Assembly: GCF_030268965.1 (NCBI RefSeq)
Contig: NZ_BSSE01000015.1
Coordinates: 124,001-188,000, forward strand
Direction: 5' to 3'
DNA length: 64,000 nucleotides
From: Microtetraspora sp. NBRC 16547
GTDB lineage: Bacteria; Actinomycetota; Actinomycetes; Streptosporangiales; Streptosporangiaceae
A program made the translations under genes and the position numbers. Position 1 is the stretch's first letter. Every line of letters begins with the position of its first letter. The notes beneath the pieces are model-generated. The model worked only from the letters and a program-made list of their open reading frames with translations. It did no database searches and was not told where the DNA came from. This document shows, piece after piece, positions 19,737-26,945 of the stretch.

Positions 19737-20576
19737 CTACTTCACCGCGCCCGCGGTGAGCCCCTGCACGAGATAGCGCTGCAGGAGCAGGAAGCCCGCC
19801 ACCACCGGAACACTGACGACCAGGGACGCCGCCATCACCTGGTTCCAGTAGACGTCGTTCTGGGTGGCGTACGCCTGGAGGCCGACGGCCAGGGTGCGGG
19901 TGGACTCGTCGGTCATCACGGACGCGAAGAGCACCTCGCCCCACGCAGTCATGAAGGCGTAGATGGTGACCGCGATGATGCCGGGCATCGCGGCGGGGAT
20001 GACGACCCGCAGCAGCGCCCCTATCGGGCCGCTGCCGTCCACCTGCGCCGCCTCGTCGAGCGCGGTGGGCACGGAGTCGAAGTAGCCGACGAGCATCCAG
20101 ATCGAGAACGGCAGGGAGAAGGTCAGATAGGTGATGATCAGCGCGAGCCTGCTGCCGTAGAGCTCGACGCCGAGGGCGTTCCCGAGATTCACGAAGATCA
20201 TGAAGAGCGGCAGTAGGAAGAGGATGCCGGGGAACATCTGCGTGGACAGCACGGCCACGGAGAAGATCCGACGGCCGCGGAACCGGTAGCGGCTCACGGC
20301 GTACGCGGCGAACACCGCCACCACCACCGAGGCGACCGCGGAGATCGAGGCCACCACCAGGCTGTTGACGAAGTAGCGGGCCAGCGGCACCGTGCGCCAC
20401 ATGTCGGAGAACGGCTGCAGGGTGACCGTCACAGGGATCCAACTGAAGTCGCCCTGCACGTCCCGCAGCGGCTTGAGCGCCGAGGTCGCCATCACGTACA
20501 ACGGGGTCAGCGTGAAGAGACCGAGCAGCCCGAGGAAGATCACCCGGGCCCAGGGCAGCCACCGCGGCTCACGCAC
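19737..20576 (-). CDS. Sugar ABC transporter permease (MalG-type)
   Basis: 279 residues with six predicted membrane helices and the EAA loop ([19 protein letters not shown], near residue 185) that docks the ATPase. It forms the membrane channel with the neighbouring permease, whose stop region it overlaps by 8 bp. No ATPase gene is in the cluster; actinomycete importers of this class usually share a remote MsiK-type ATPase. Repression by the LacI regulator is inferred from the upstream operators. Confidence 0.9.
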   Translation of the reverse strand: MREPRWLPWARVIFLGLLGLFTLTPLYVMATSALKPLRDVQGDFSWIPVTVTLQPFSDMWRTVPLARYFVNSLVVASISAVASVVVAVFAAYAVSRYRFRGRRIFSVAVLSTQMFPGILFLLPLFMIFVNLGNALGVELYGSRLALIITYLTFSLPFSIWMLVGYFDSVPTALDEAAQVDGSGPIGALLRVVIPAAMPGIIAVTIYAFMTAWGEVLFASVMTDESTRTLAVGLQAYATQNDVYWNQVMAASLVVSVPVVAGFLLLQRYLVQGLTAGAVK

Positions 20577-21570
20577 GGATCCTCCTCCGGGTCGTCAGTG
20601 CCAGGTACACCGTGGTCACCAGCAGCAGGAACAGCAGGAGCAGCACGGACATCGCGGCGCCCGAGCCGAAGTTCCAGGTGACGAACGAGCTCTGGTAGAT
20701 GTGAATGGAGATCAGGTCGGCCTCCCTCGGCGCCGACTTCCCGAACAGCACGTACGGCGTGTTGAAGTCGTTGAAGTTCCAGAGGAAGAGGACCAGCACG
20801 AGCACCTGGTTGACCGGGCGCAGCAGGGGCAGCGTGATCGTGCGCACCTGCCGCCACCAGCTCGCCCCGTCGATCGCCGATGCCTCGTACAGGTCCTCCG
20901 GGATGTTTTGCAGCCCGGCGGTGAGGACGAGGAAGGCGAACGGCCAGAGCCTCCAGACGGCCACCACCACGAGCGAGGCGAAGCTGTTCCCTCCGATGAG
21001 CCAGAACGGGTGCTCGTCGGTGAGATGCAGCTGCTCGACCAGCACATGATTGATCATCCCTGAGTCCCGCTGGAACATGAAGCTCCAGGTGATCACCCCC
21101 GCGTAGATCGGCAGCGCGTACGGCACGAGGAACAGGGTGCGCAGCACCCCGCGCCCCCGGAACGGCCGCTGCATCAGCACCGCGCCGCACATGCCGAACA
21201 GCCACGACAGGCCGACCGCGAGCAGGGTGAACGCGACGGTCACCAGGAACGAGTGGAGCAGCGCGGCGCCCACGGCGGAGTCGACGTCGACGGCCACCCG
21301 GTAGTTGCCCAGCCCGGCGAACGGCGCGGCCAGCCAGTTCCTGATGAAGAACTGGGTGAGCTTGAGGAAGCTCATGCCGACGCCGATCACCATCGGCACC
21401 AGGTGGATCAGCAGCTCCAGCAGCACCGCGGGAAGGATCAGCAGGTACGGCAGGCCGACGCGGCGGAGCCGTACCGGGATGAGACGGGTGATTCGTCCCC
21501 CGCCGCCGTCTCCGCCGCCCCGCTCGGCTCCGCGCCACGCGCCCGAGCGTGACGGGGTGGACACGACCAT
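20569..21570 (-). CDS. Sugar ABC transporter permease (MalF-type)
   Basis: 333 residues with a ~45-residue cytoplasmic N-terminus and six membrane helices. The EAA loop reads EASAIDGASWWRQVRTITL (near residue 230). The ATG at 21570 (MVVSTPSRSG) has an AGAGGAC ribosome site 5 bases upstream; the longer frame above it is Ala/Arg/Gly-rich and unlikely. It partners the MalG-type protein and the binding lipoprotein for beta-glucoside uptake. An intercistronic hairpin separates it from the binding-protein gene. Confidence 0.9.
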   Translation of the reverse strand: MVVSTPSRSGAWRGAERGGGDGGGGRITRLIPVRLRRVGLPYLLILPAVLLELLIHLVPMVIGVGMSFLKLTQFFIRNWLAAPFAGLGNYRVAVDVDSAVGAALLHSFLVTVAFTLLAVGLSWLFGMCGAVLMQRPFRGRGVLRTLFLVPYALPIYAGVITWSFMFQRDSGMINHVLVEQLHLTDEHPFWLIGGNSFASLVVVAVWRLWPFAFLVLTAGLQNIPEDLYEASAIDGASWWRQVRTITLPLLRPVNQVLVLVLFLWNFNDFNTPYVLFGKSAPREADLISIHIYQSSFVTWNFGSGAAMSVLLLLFLLLVTTVYLALTTRRRIRA

Positions 21571-21645
21571 GGAAGTCCTCTCTGGGATCGGTCGGGCCGC
21601 GCGCCCGGCGCCGGGCGGGCCGGCGCGGCTCGCGCGGCCGGTCGC

Positions 21646-21680
21646 GAGCGCGCGGACGGGGTGCACCCGCCCGCGCGCTC
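21646..21680 (-). other. Intercistronic hairpin after the binding-protein gene
   Basis: A 15-bp stem with one mismatch (GAGCGCGCGGACGGG against CCCGCCCGCGCGCTC) and a 5-base loop lies between the binding-protein stop and the permease start. Such hairpins commonly protect or partly terminate the message so that binding protein is made in excess; a hairpin in the same position occurs in the second sugar locus. Confidence 0.65.
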
Positions 21681-21706
21681 CCTGAACCGGGATGGTGGTG
21701 GAAGGC

Positions 21707-23032
21707 TCAGTTGCCGCCGGTCATCTGCTGCTTGGCGTCGGAGAGCTTGGCCTTGACGTACTCGTCGGTGATCGGCTTGCCGGCCGCGGCGTCCGCGAAC
21801 ATCTGGTTCATCGCGGTGCCCACCAGCGTCTCGAACTGGCTCTCGTCGGGCACCTGTGGCAGCGGCGCCGCGGTGTTGGCGAGGATCTGCTGGAACGCCT
21901 TGATGGTCGGGGTCTGGAACGCCGGGTCGTCGTAGGCGTCGTTGACCGTGGGGAGCGAGCCGTACGCCTTGTTGAGCGTCTGCTGCGCCTCCTTGCCGGT
22001 CATGAAGGCGACGAACTTCATCGCGGCGTCACTGTTCTTGGTGTGCTTGAAGACCGCCAGGTTGATTCCGGCCACCATGCCGTTGACCTGCCTGCCGCCG
22101 GCCCCCGGGTCCGGCAGCGGGATCGGCGCGAGGCCGAAGTCGTCCTCGCTCACACCGGCGGCCTTGACCGAGCTGGCGATGGACTGCCACATCAGCATGG
22201 CCGCCTTGCCGGTGACGAAGTCCTGGATGGCCTCGGTGCCGTTGGCGTACTCGGCGTTGCCCGGGTTAACGATCTTGCGAACGGCCATCAGGTCGATGTA
22301 CTGCTTGACCGCGGCGACCTGCTGCGGCGAGTCGAACTGCGCCTTCCCCGAGGAGTCGAACAGGTCGGCCCCGTGCTGCTGGCCGAAGATGAAGGCGTGG
22401 TGGGCGTTCTCGCTCACGCTGGCGCCCTCGACGGCGAGCCCCCACTTGCCGTCGCGGGTGAGCTTCTTGCCGTCCGCGATCAGCTCGTCCCAGGTCTTCG
22501 GCGGTCCGTCGATGCCCGCGTCCGCGAACATCTTCTTGTTGTAGAACAGGCCGTACGTCATGCCGTAGATCGGGACCGCGGTGGGTGGCTGGCCCGCTGC
22601 GCCGGTCGCGGCGAGGCTGGGGCCGAGGAAACGCTCCTTGCCGCCGAGCGCGGCCAGCGCGGCGTCGTCGAAGGGGACGAACGCTCCGGTCGCCTGGAGC
22701 GAGGCCGACCAGGTGTTGCCGATGTTGAGCACGTCCGGTCCCTGGCCGGAGGTGGTGGCGGCGAGGATGCGGTTGAGCAGGTCCGACCAGGGGACCACCT
22801 CGACGTTCACCTTGATGCCCGTCTGCTTCTCGAACCGGTCGAGTTCGGGCTGGAGCACCTGCTTGTCGGCTTCCAGGCTGGGCCCCTGGTTGGACGCCCA
22901 GTAGGTGAGCGTCACGGGCCGGTCCGAGCCGGCCGATCCGCTGTCGTCGCCGCCGCAGGCGGAGGTGGCGAGCACGAGCGCCCCGGCCATGCTCATGGCC
23001 GCGGTCATGAATCCGAGCTTGCGTGTACGCAC
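21707..23032 (-). CDS. Sugar-binding lipoprotein of ABC importer
   Basis: 441 residues, family 1 extracellular solute-binding protein. The N-terminus is a lipoprotein signal (a hydrophobic stretch ending ATSAC, Cys as lipid anchor) and the mature protein begins with a GGDDSGSAGS linker. Typical pieces are VTLTYWASNQGP, FEKQTGIKVNVEVVPWSDLL and GPDVLNIGNTW. It captures sugar outside the membrane and delivers it to the two permeases. The GTG at 23032 is chosen for its GAGGAC ribosome site; the frame upstream is an unlikely extension. Transcription probably starts near 23230, at an operator-covered promoter. Confidence 0.92.
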   Translation of the reverse strand: MRTRKLGFMTAAMSMAGALVLATSACGGDDSGSAGSDRPVTLTYWASNQGPSLEADKQVLQPELDRFEKQTGIKVNVEVVPWSDLLNRILAATTSGQGPDVLNIGNTWSASLQATGAFVPFDDAALAALGGKERFLGPSLAATGAAGQPPTAVPIYGMTYGLFYNKKMFADAGIDGPPKTWDELIADGKKLTRDGKWGLAVEGASVSENAHHAFIFGQQHGADLFDSSGKAQFDSPQQVAAVKQYIDLMAVRKIVNPGNAEYANGTEAIQDFVTGKAAMLMWQSIASSVKAAGVSEDDFGLAPIPLPDPGAGGRQVNGMVAGINLAVFKHTKNSDAAMKFVAFMTGKEAQQTLNKAYGSLPTVNDAYDDPAFQTPTIKAFQQILANTAAPLPQVPDESQFETLVGTAMNQMFADAAAGKPITDEYVKAKLSDAKQQMTGGN

Positions 23033-23158
23033 GGTTGTCCTCACTGATTTCCCGGCTGGTCGTCGGGCTCCGCCTGCTGGCCGCGGGAGCCCGGCTCTGG
23101 GGGGCGGGGTCTCGGGGGGTGGATGGGCTGTGGAGACGAGGGATCGGCTCGGGGTGCC

Positions 23159-23198
23159 GTGTCGCGGCACCCTGGCCGGAACCGGGGTGCCGCGACAC
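23159..23198. other. Strong hairpin in the 5' leader of the binding-protein mRNA
   Basis: A perfect 14-bp inverted repeat (GTGTCGCGGCACCC and its complement) with a 12-base loop lies between the operator-promoter and the GTG start, about 130 bp before the gene. It could be an attenuator or an mRNA-stabilising element. The remaining gap 23033-23474 holds the promoter, two operators and three 11-bp GGTGCGGGCGC-like repeats near 23370-23400. Confidence 0.55.
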
Positions 23199-23215
23199 AG
23201 GCGATGAGAGGGAAG

Positions 23216-23229
23216 GGAGAGCGCTCTCC
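23216..23229. promoter_or_regulatory. LacI-type operator 2, with the sugar-operon promoter
   Basis: The palindrome GGAGAGCGCTCTCC sits just downstream of a good minus-strand promoter: TTGACA at 23265-23260, a 17-bp spacer and CAGTCT at 23242-23237. The operator would cover the first transcribed bases, a classic roadblock position. It is identical to the operator before the lacI gene. Confidence 0.8.
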
Positions 23230-23474
23230 AAAAGCGAGACTGCCCGCGCCGCAGGGCACTGTCAACCCTCAACAGAGCACGTACGGGAAACGCCCAGATC
23301 AGGCGCACAAGAGAGGACGGGCCCCGGTGAGGGCCCGTTGAAGGTGGTGAGCGCACGGCATAGGTGCGGTGCGGGCGCGGTGCGGGCGCGGTACGGGCGC
23401 GGGGACAGCTCAGCGCGGCCCGGCGACCGGTTCGGGCGCCGACTGTTGACAAGCGGCCGCCTGCGGGGCCACTC

Positions 23475-24467
23475 TCATGGAGAGCGCTCTCCCTTTGGCC
23501 TGCCGCCTGACTGTGACGCGGCGGACTGTGACGCGGTGGACCGTGACGTGGTGGACCGCGCCACCGACATGGAACGGACGGCGAGGGTCAGCAGCGACCG
23601 CGCCGGGCCGTCCAGCCGCCGCCCCTCGATCCAGACCGCCCGCAGACTCCGCTGGAGATCGACACCTTCCGGAGCCACGGCCAGCAGCCGCCCGTCGGCC
23701 AACTCGTCGCCGACCGCGAGCTCGCTGAGCACCGCCGGCCCGGCGCCCGAGGCGAGCGCCACCTTCACCGCGGAGGTCGAGCCGAGTTCGAGCAACGGCT
23801 CGGCGAGCGGGCCGTAGCGTTCCATCACAGTCTCGAACGCGATCCGCGTCCCCGATCCGGGCTCACGGACGATCAGCGGCGTGGCCGCCAGCTCGTGGGG
23901 ACGCAGCGGCGTGCGGCGGCGGGCCCACGGATGCTCGGGAGGGACCACGACCACCAGCCGGTCCCTCCCCACCAGCAGGGACGCGAGGCCGACCGGCAGC
24001 GACGGCCCCTCGACGAAACCGATCTCCGCCTCGCCGCCCAGCACGAGCTCGGCGACCCGCGCGGAGTTCACGACCTGGAGACCGACGGTGACGTCCGGCT
24101 CGATCGGCCGCAGGGCGAGGAGCCACCCCGGAACCAGGTACTCGGCGACGGTCATGCTGGCCGCCACCGGGAGCGCGGCGCCGCGCACGCGCCGCATCGC
24201 CGTGACGCCGACCATCAGGGCGTCGGCCGCGCCGAGGACGTCGCGCGCCCAGTCGACCACCATCTGGCCCTCGGCGGTCAGCCGCGACCCCACCGGCAGG
24301 CGCTGAAGCACCGGCACGCCCAGCCGGCGTTCGAGGGTCCGCAGGCGGCTGCTCGCCGACGGCTGGGAGATGCCGAGCTGGCGGGCGGCCCGGCCGACCC
24401 CGCCGAGCTCGCTCACCGTGACCAGCAGGGCGAGCGCCTCCAGGTCGGGCAGGCGGTTCAACCTCAT
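23475..24467 (-). CDS. LysR-family regulator, divergent from YeiH-like transporter
   Basis: 330 residues. The N-terminal winged HTH (LGGVGRAARQLGISQPSAS) and the effector-binding domain (about residues 90-300) are intact. The last ~30 residues are a Ser/Thr/Gln-rich repeat tail (TSRSTASQSAASQSGG) encoded by near-repeats of about 15 bp. LysR genes divergent from yeiH-type transporters are common and usually control the transporter; the effector is unknown. Oddly, a LacI-type operator (23479-23492) overlaps the final codons. Confidence 0.9.
   Translation of the reverse strand: MRLNRLPDLEALALLVTVSELGGVGRAARQLGISQPSASSRLRTLERRLGVPVLQRLPVGSRLTAEGQMVVDWARDVLGAADALMVGVTAMRRVRGAALPVAASMTVAEYLVPGWLLALRPIEPDVTVGLQVVNSARVAELVLGGEAEIGFVEGPSLPVGLASLLVGRDRLVVVVPPEHPWARRRTPLRPHELAATPLIVREPGSGTRIAFETVMERYGPLAEPLLELGSTSAVKVALASGAGPAVLSELAVGDELADGRLLAVAPEGVDLQRSLRAVWIEGRRLDGPARSLLTLAVRSMSVARSTTSRSTASQSAASQSGGRPKGERSP
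23479..23492. promoter_or_regulatory. LacI-type operator 3, inside the end of the LysR gene
   Basis: A third exact GGAGAGCGCTCTCC, 263 bp (centre to centre) from operator 2 and embedded in the last codons of the LysR gene (encoding GERSP). It could allow repressor looping between the two sites, or block read-through from the LysR gene into the sugar operon. Confidence 0.7.
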
Positions 24468-24529
24468 AGAAACATTCTATGGACTCGTCGTCATCTTCCG
24501 GCTAGCGAGCGGCCATCCGAGGCGAAACC

Positions 24530-25576
24530 GTGGTGAGCACATCAGAGATCGGAGGAAAGTTGACCACCGATGAACGGACGGCACCACGGGCGCTCAGCTC
24601 GTGGGTCGTCCCGCTGCTGCCAGGGCTCGCGCTCACCGTGGCCGCCGTCGTACTCGCCGTCATGCTCAACCGGCTCGTCCCGGCGGTCGGAACGCTCACC
24701 GGCGCCATCCTGCTCGGGGTGGCAGCGGCCAACACAGGGCTGATTCGTCCCTCCGCCCGCGCCGGTACGCGGTTCGCGGCCAAACAGGTCCTACGGGCCG
24801 GGGTGGTCCTCCTCGGCCTCCAACTCGCGGTGTCCGACGTGCTCGGGCTGGGCGGTCCGATGCTCGGCGCGGTCGTGATCATCACCGTGGCGACGTTCCT
24901 CGGCACCCGGTGGCTGGGCGCGCGGATGGGAGTACCTCCCGGGCAGTCGCTGCTCATCGCCACCGGTACCGCCGTCTGCGGCGCGGCGGCGATCGCCGCG
25001 ATGAACAGCGTGTCCGACAGCGACGAGGAGGACGTCGCCGCCGGCATCGGCCTGGTGACCATCTGCGGAACCCTCGCGATCTTCGCGATGCCGCTCCTGA
25101 GGGAGCCGCTCGGGCTCGACCCGGAGATGTTCGGCGCGTGGGCCGGCGCCAGCATCCACGAGGTCTCGCAGGTCGTCGCGACGGCCGCCGCCGTTCCCGG
25201 CGCCATGGCCGCGGCCGTGGTCGTCAAGCTGACCCGGGTGGCGCTGCTGGCTCCTCTCCTCGCCGGGGTCGGCATCGCGCGCCGCCGGGCGGGCACCGCC
25301 GTCCCTGGCGCCGCCCGGCCGCCGATCGTGCCGCTGTTCGTGGTGGGATTCCTCGCCATGGTCGCCGTACGGAGCACCGGCCTCATTCCTCCGGCACCGC
25401 TAGAGGTGATCAAAACCATCGACACGTGGCTGCTCGCCGCGGCGATGTTCGGCCTCGGCACCGGCGTCCACCTCGCCTCGCTGCGGCGTACCGGCCTCCG
25501 GGCGCTCGCCCTCGGGTTCGCGTCGTGGCTGCTCATCGGCGTGCTGGCCTACGCCGGGGTACAGATCGCCCTCTGA
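24530..25576 (+). CDS. YeiH-family putative sulfate exporter (UPF0324)
   Basis: About 348 residues with nine or ten hydrophobic helices and the family signatures ANTGLIRPSARAGTRFAAKQ, GTAVCGAAAIAAM and WAGASIHEVSQVVA. The family is annotated as putative sulfate exporters, but the substrate is not firmly proved. It is divergent from a LysR gene with a 62-bp gap. Start choice: GTG at 24530 has GAGGCG upstream; a TTG at 24560 has a stronger GGAGGA site but tight spacing. A long hairpin follows the gene. Confidence 0.87.
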   Translation: MVSTSEIGGKLTTDERTAPRALSSWVVPLLPGLALTVAAVVLAVMLNRLVPAVGTLTGAILLGVAAANTGLIRPSARAGTRFAAKQVLRAGVVLLGLQLAVSDVLGLGGPMLGAVVIITVATFLGTRWLGARMGVPPGQSLLIATGTAVCGAAAIAAMNSVSDSDEEDVAAGIGLVTICGTLAIFAMPLLREPLGLDPEMFGAWAGASIHEVSQVVATAAAVPGAMAAAVVVKLTRVALLAPLLAGVGIARRRAGTAVPGAARPPIVPLFVVGFLAMVAVRSTGLIPPAPLEVIKTIDTWLLAAAMFGLGTGVHLASLRRTGLRALALGFASWLLIGVLAYAGVQIAL

Positions 25577-25594
25577 GCCGGCACACGATGGTGT

Positions 25595-25627
25595 GGAGCC
25601 CCTGCCCGCACTGCGGGCAGGGGCTCC
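25595..25627. terminator. Strong hairpin terminator after the YeiH-like gene
   Basis: A perfect 16-bp inverted repeat (GGAGCCCCTGCCCGCA and its complement) with a one-base centre, 18 bp after the stop codon. No T-tract follows, as is common for GC-rich actinomycete terminators. Confidence 0.8.
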
Positions 25628-25704
25628 GCCGGCTGAGCTGACCCTCCGCCGGTCCCCCGCCCGCTCGGGCCGCGGGGACCGGCCCCGGGAGAACCACCCC
25701 GTTC

Positions 25705-26014
25705 ATGGCGACTCCGCGCCGCAGCGGCTGTCGTCGTCGTTCTCGCGGGCTGCCTCGTGGCCCCTGTTGGGTGGGCCGCCGTCAAGCCAGTCGAAGCGGA
25801 CCGGGGCGAGGCGACCCCCGTTGCTGCCGCGAACGCCTACCTTCTGACGATGTTCAGCGGCTCCGATGGCGAGCCGGGCATCCGCCGCCGCCTGTACCGT
25901 GACCGCGAATCGGAACCCTTGGCGGAAGTACGCGCGTGGCGCGCCAAGGTTGCCGCAGTGGATTCCGAAATCAAGGTGGAGTCTGGACATTCCATTCGAA
26001 GGAGGATTGAGTAA
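25705..26014 (+). pseudogene. Small membrane/lipoprotein-like gene with a damaged or unusual 5' end
   Basis: The frame that ends at 26014 encodes a hydrophobic segment (AAAVVVVLAGCLVAPVGW, with a lipobox-like LAGC) and about 85 further residues (AYLLTMFSGSDGEP, LAEVRAWRAKVAAVDSEIKV). No ATG, GTG or TTG precedes the hydrophobic segment in this frame. An ATG at 25705 is in another frame, so a one-base frameshift would restore a sensible protein; a GTG at 25757 would cut the membrane segment in half. The stop overlaps the ATG of the next gene by one base, so the pair looks co-inherited. Not recognised; function unknown. It may be a pseudogene or contain a sequencing error. Confidence 0.4.
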
Positions 26015-26511
26015 TGAAAGCTAATTCGAAGGTTTTAGGGTTGATTATGGGCGTATTCTTCGTTCCATTATCCTTGACTGGATGCACAGAGAGCGGGGAG
26101 CCAAGCGGGGAAACAAAGATTTTCGAAATTGCCAACACCGAAGAGGTTGTCGGCAAGAAGGGCGAGGAAGTGTTGACACTCAGGAAGCATTATATGATTC
26201 TGAATCCACCAAGGGACTTGATAGACTTGAAGGATTTAGTTGAAGGATACATCAAGGGCCATCCAGTCGAAAGCGAGAACAGATTCCTTCATTTGTCTTT
26301 CTACAGGGAAAGCGGCGACCTGCCAAGGGACTGGCAGCCTGATGAAGGTTACATGAATACAGATCGGCTGGAACACCATAAAAACGATCTCATTGCATCG
26401 ATCACTCGATCAGATACCCGACCCGAAAAAGAATACGATATTTATGACAAAAGCGAGGAAGGAAAAATCCTGAAGCGGATACGTTTCATTGAGGATCGGC
26501 TTGTTGAGTGA
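26014..26511 (+). CDS. Low-GC lipoprotein of foreign origin, unknown function
   Basis: 165 residues. The signal peptide ends in the lipobox LSLTGC, and the mature part is polar and Lys/Glu/Asp-rich (IANTEEVVGKKGEEVL, EYDIYDKSEEGKILKR). The ribosome site AAGGAGGA is perfect and ideally spaced. The DNA is strikingly AT-richer than everything around it (AAG, GAA, ATT and AAA codons are frequent), and the codon use looks like a Firmicute rather than an actinomycete. It is coupled to the small gene upstream. I do not recognise the family. Horizontal transfer is the likely explanation. Confidence 0.78.
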   Translation: MKANSKVLGLIMGVFFVPLSLTGCTESGEPSGETKIFEIANTEEVVGKKGEEVLTLRKHYMILNPPRDLIDLKDLVEGYIKGHPVESENRFLHLSFYRESGDLPRDWQPDEGYMNTDRLEHHKNDLIASITRSDTRPEKEYDIYDKSEEGKILKRIRFIEDRLVE

Positions 26512-26945
26512 ATGCGCCAGACCGGCGCGCCTCCCGCACATAGGTGCCTTGCCCGTGGCACCACTCAATCAGCCCCCCACCCTCACTCCGGAGGCCGGCT
26601 GCACGCGGCCCACCACCCCGCCGACGCCTGGCGACGGACCGGGGTTGAGGAACCCACCACGCCTCACCAGCTCACGCCCCCGCACTCTTCCCGCCTCTTC
26701 ACTCACAGCCCTCACAATCCCGCTCACAAACTCCTCTCAGCCGGGGTCCCGGTAGTAATCGCCGAAACTTCTGCGCCCGCACCGCCCGTTCGATCTGCCG
26801 CTGATCGTGCTGTTTGGGCTGGAACCCCGGACCTGCTGATTAAGGGGCAGCGGTTCACGGTGCCGGTTAGCGGACCTGGTGAGACGCCCGATGGGAGAAC
26901 GGAGGTCGATCACTCCGCTCCCCCACCGGGGGTGTCGCGTTTCGG
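26512..26945. other. Gene-free stretch with a partial tRNA-Lys copy
   Basis: No gene is supported here. Bases 26822-26844 match 29701-29723, part of the tRNA-Lys(CTT) gene (anticodon to T-arm), at 22 of 23 positions and in the same orientation. A weaker match continues for about 30 bases (CAGC, TAGCGG). It lies on the 3' side of the tRNA, where attachment-site duplicates of integrated elements are found. It may be an old att site or a tRNA pseudogene. Confidence 0.55.

Noticed and set aside
18259-20562. GH1 gene extended to 767 codons
   Set aside because: The extension overlaps the permease gene in another frame and is low-complexity; the GH1 start at 19611 is clear.
25757-26014. Ordinary 85-codon gene starting at GTG 25757
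   Set aside because: This start cuts through the hydrophobic segment and has no ribosome site, so I described it as a damaged or unusual 5' end instead.
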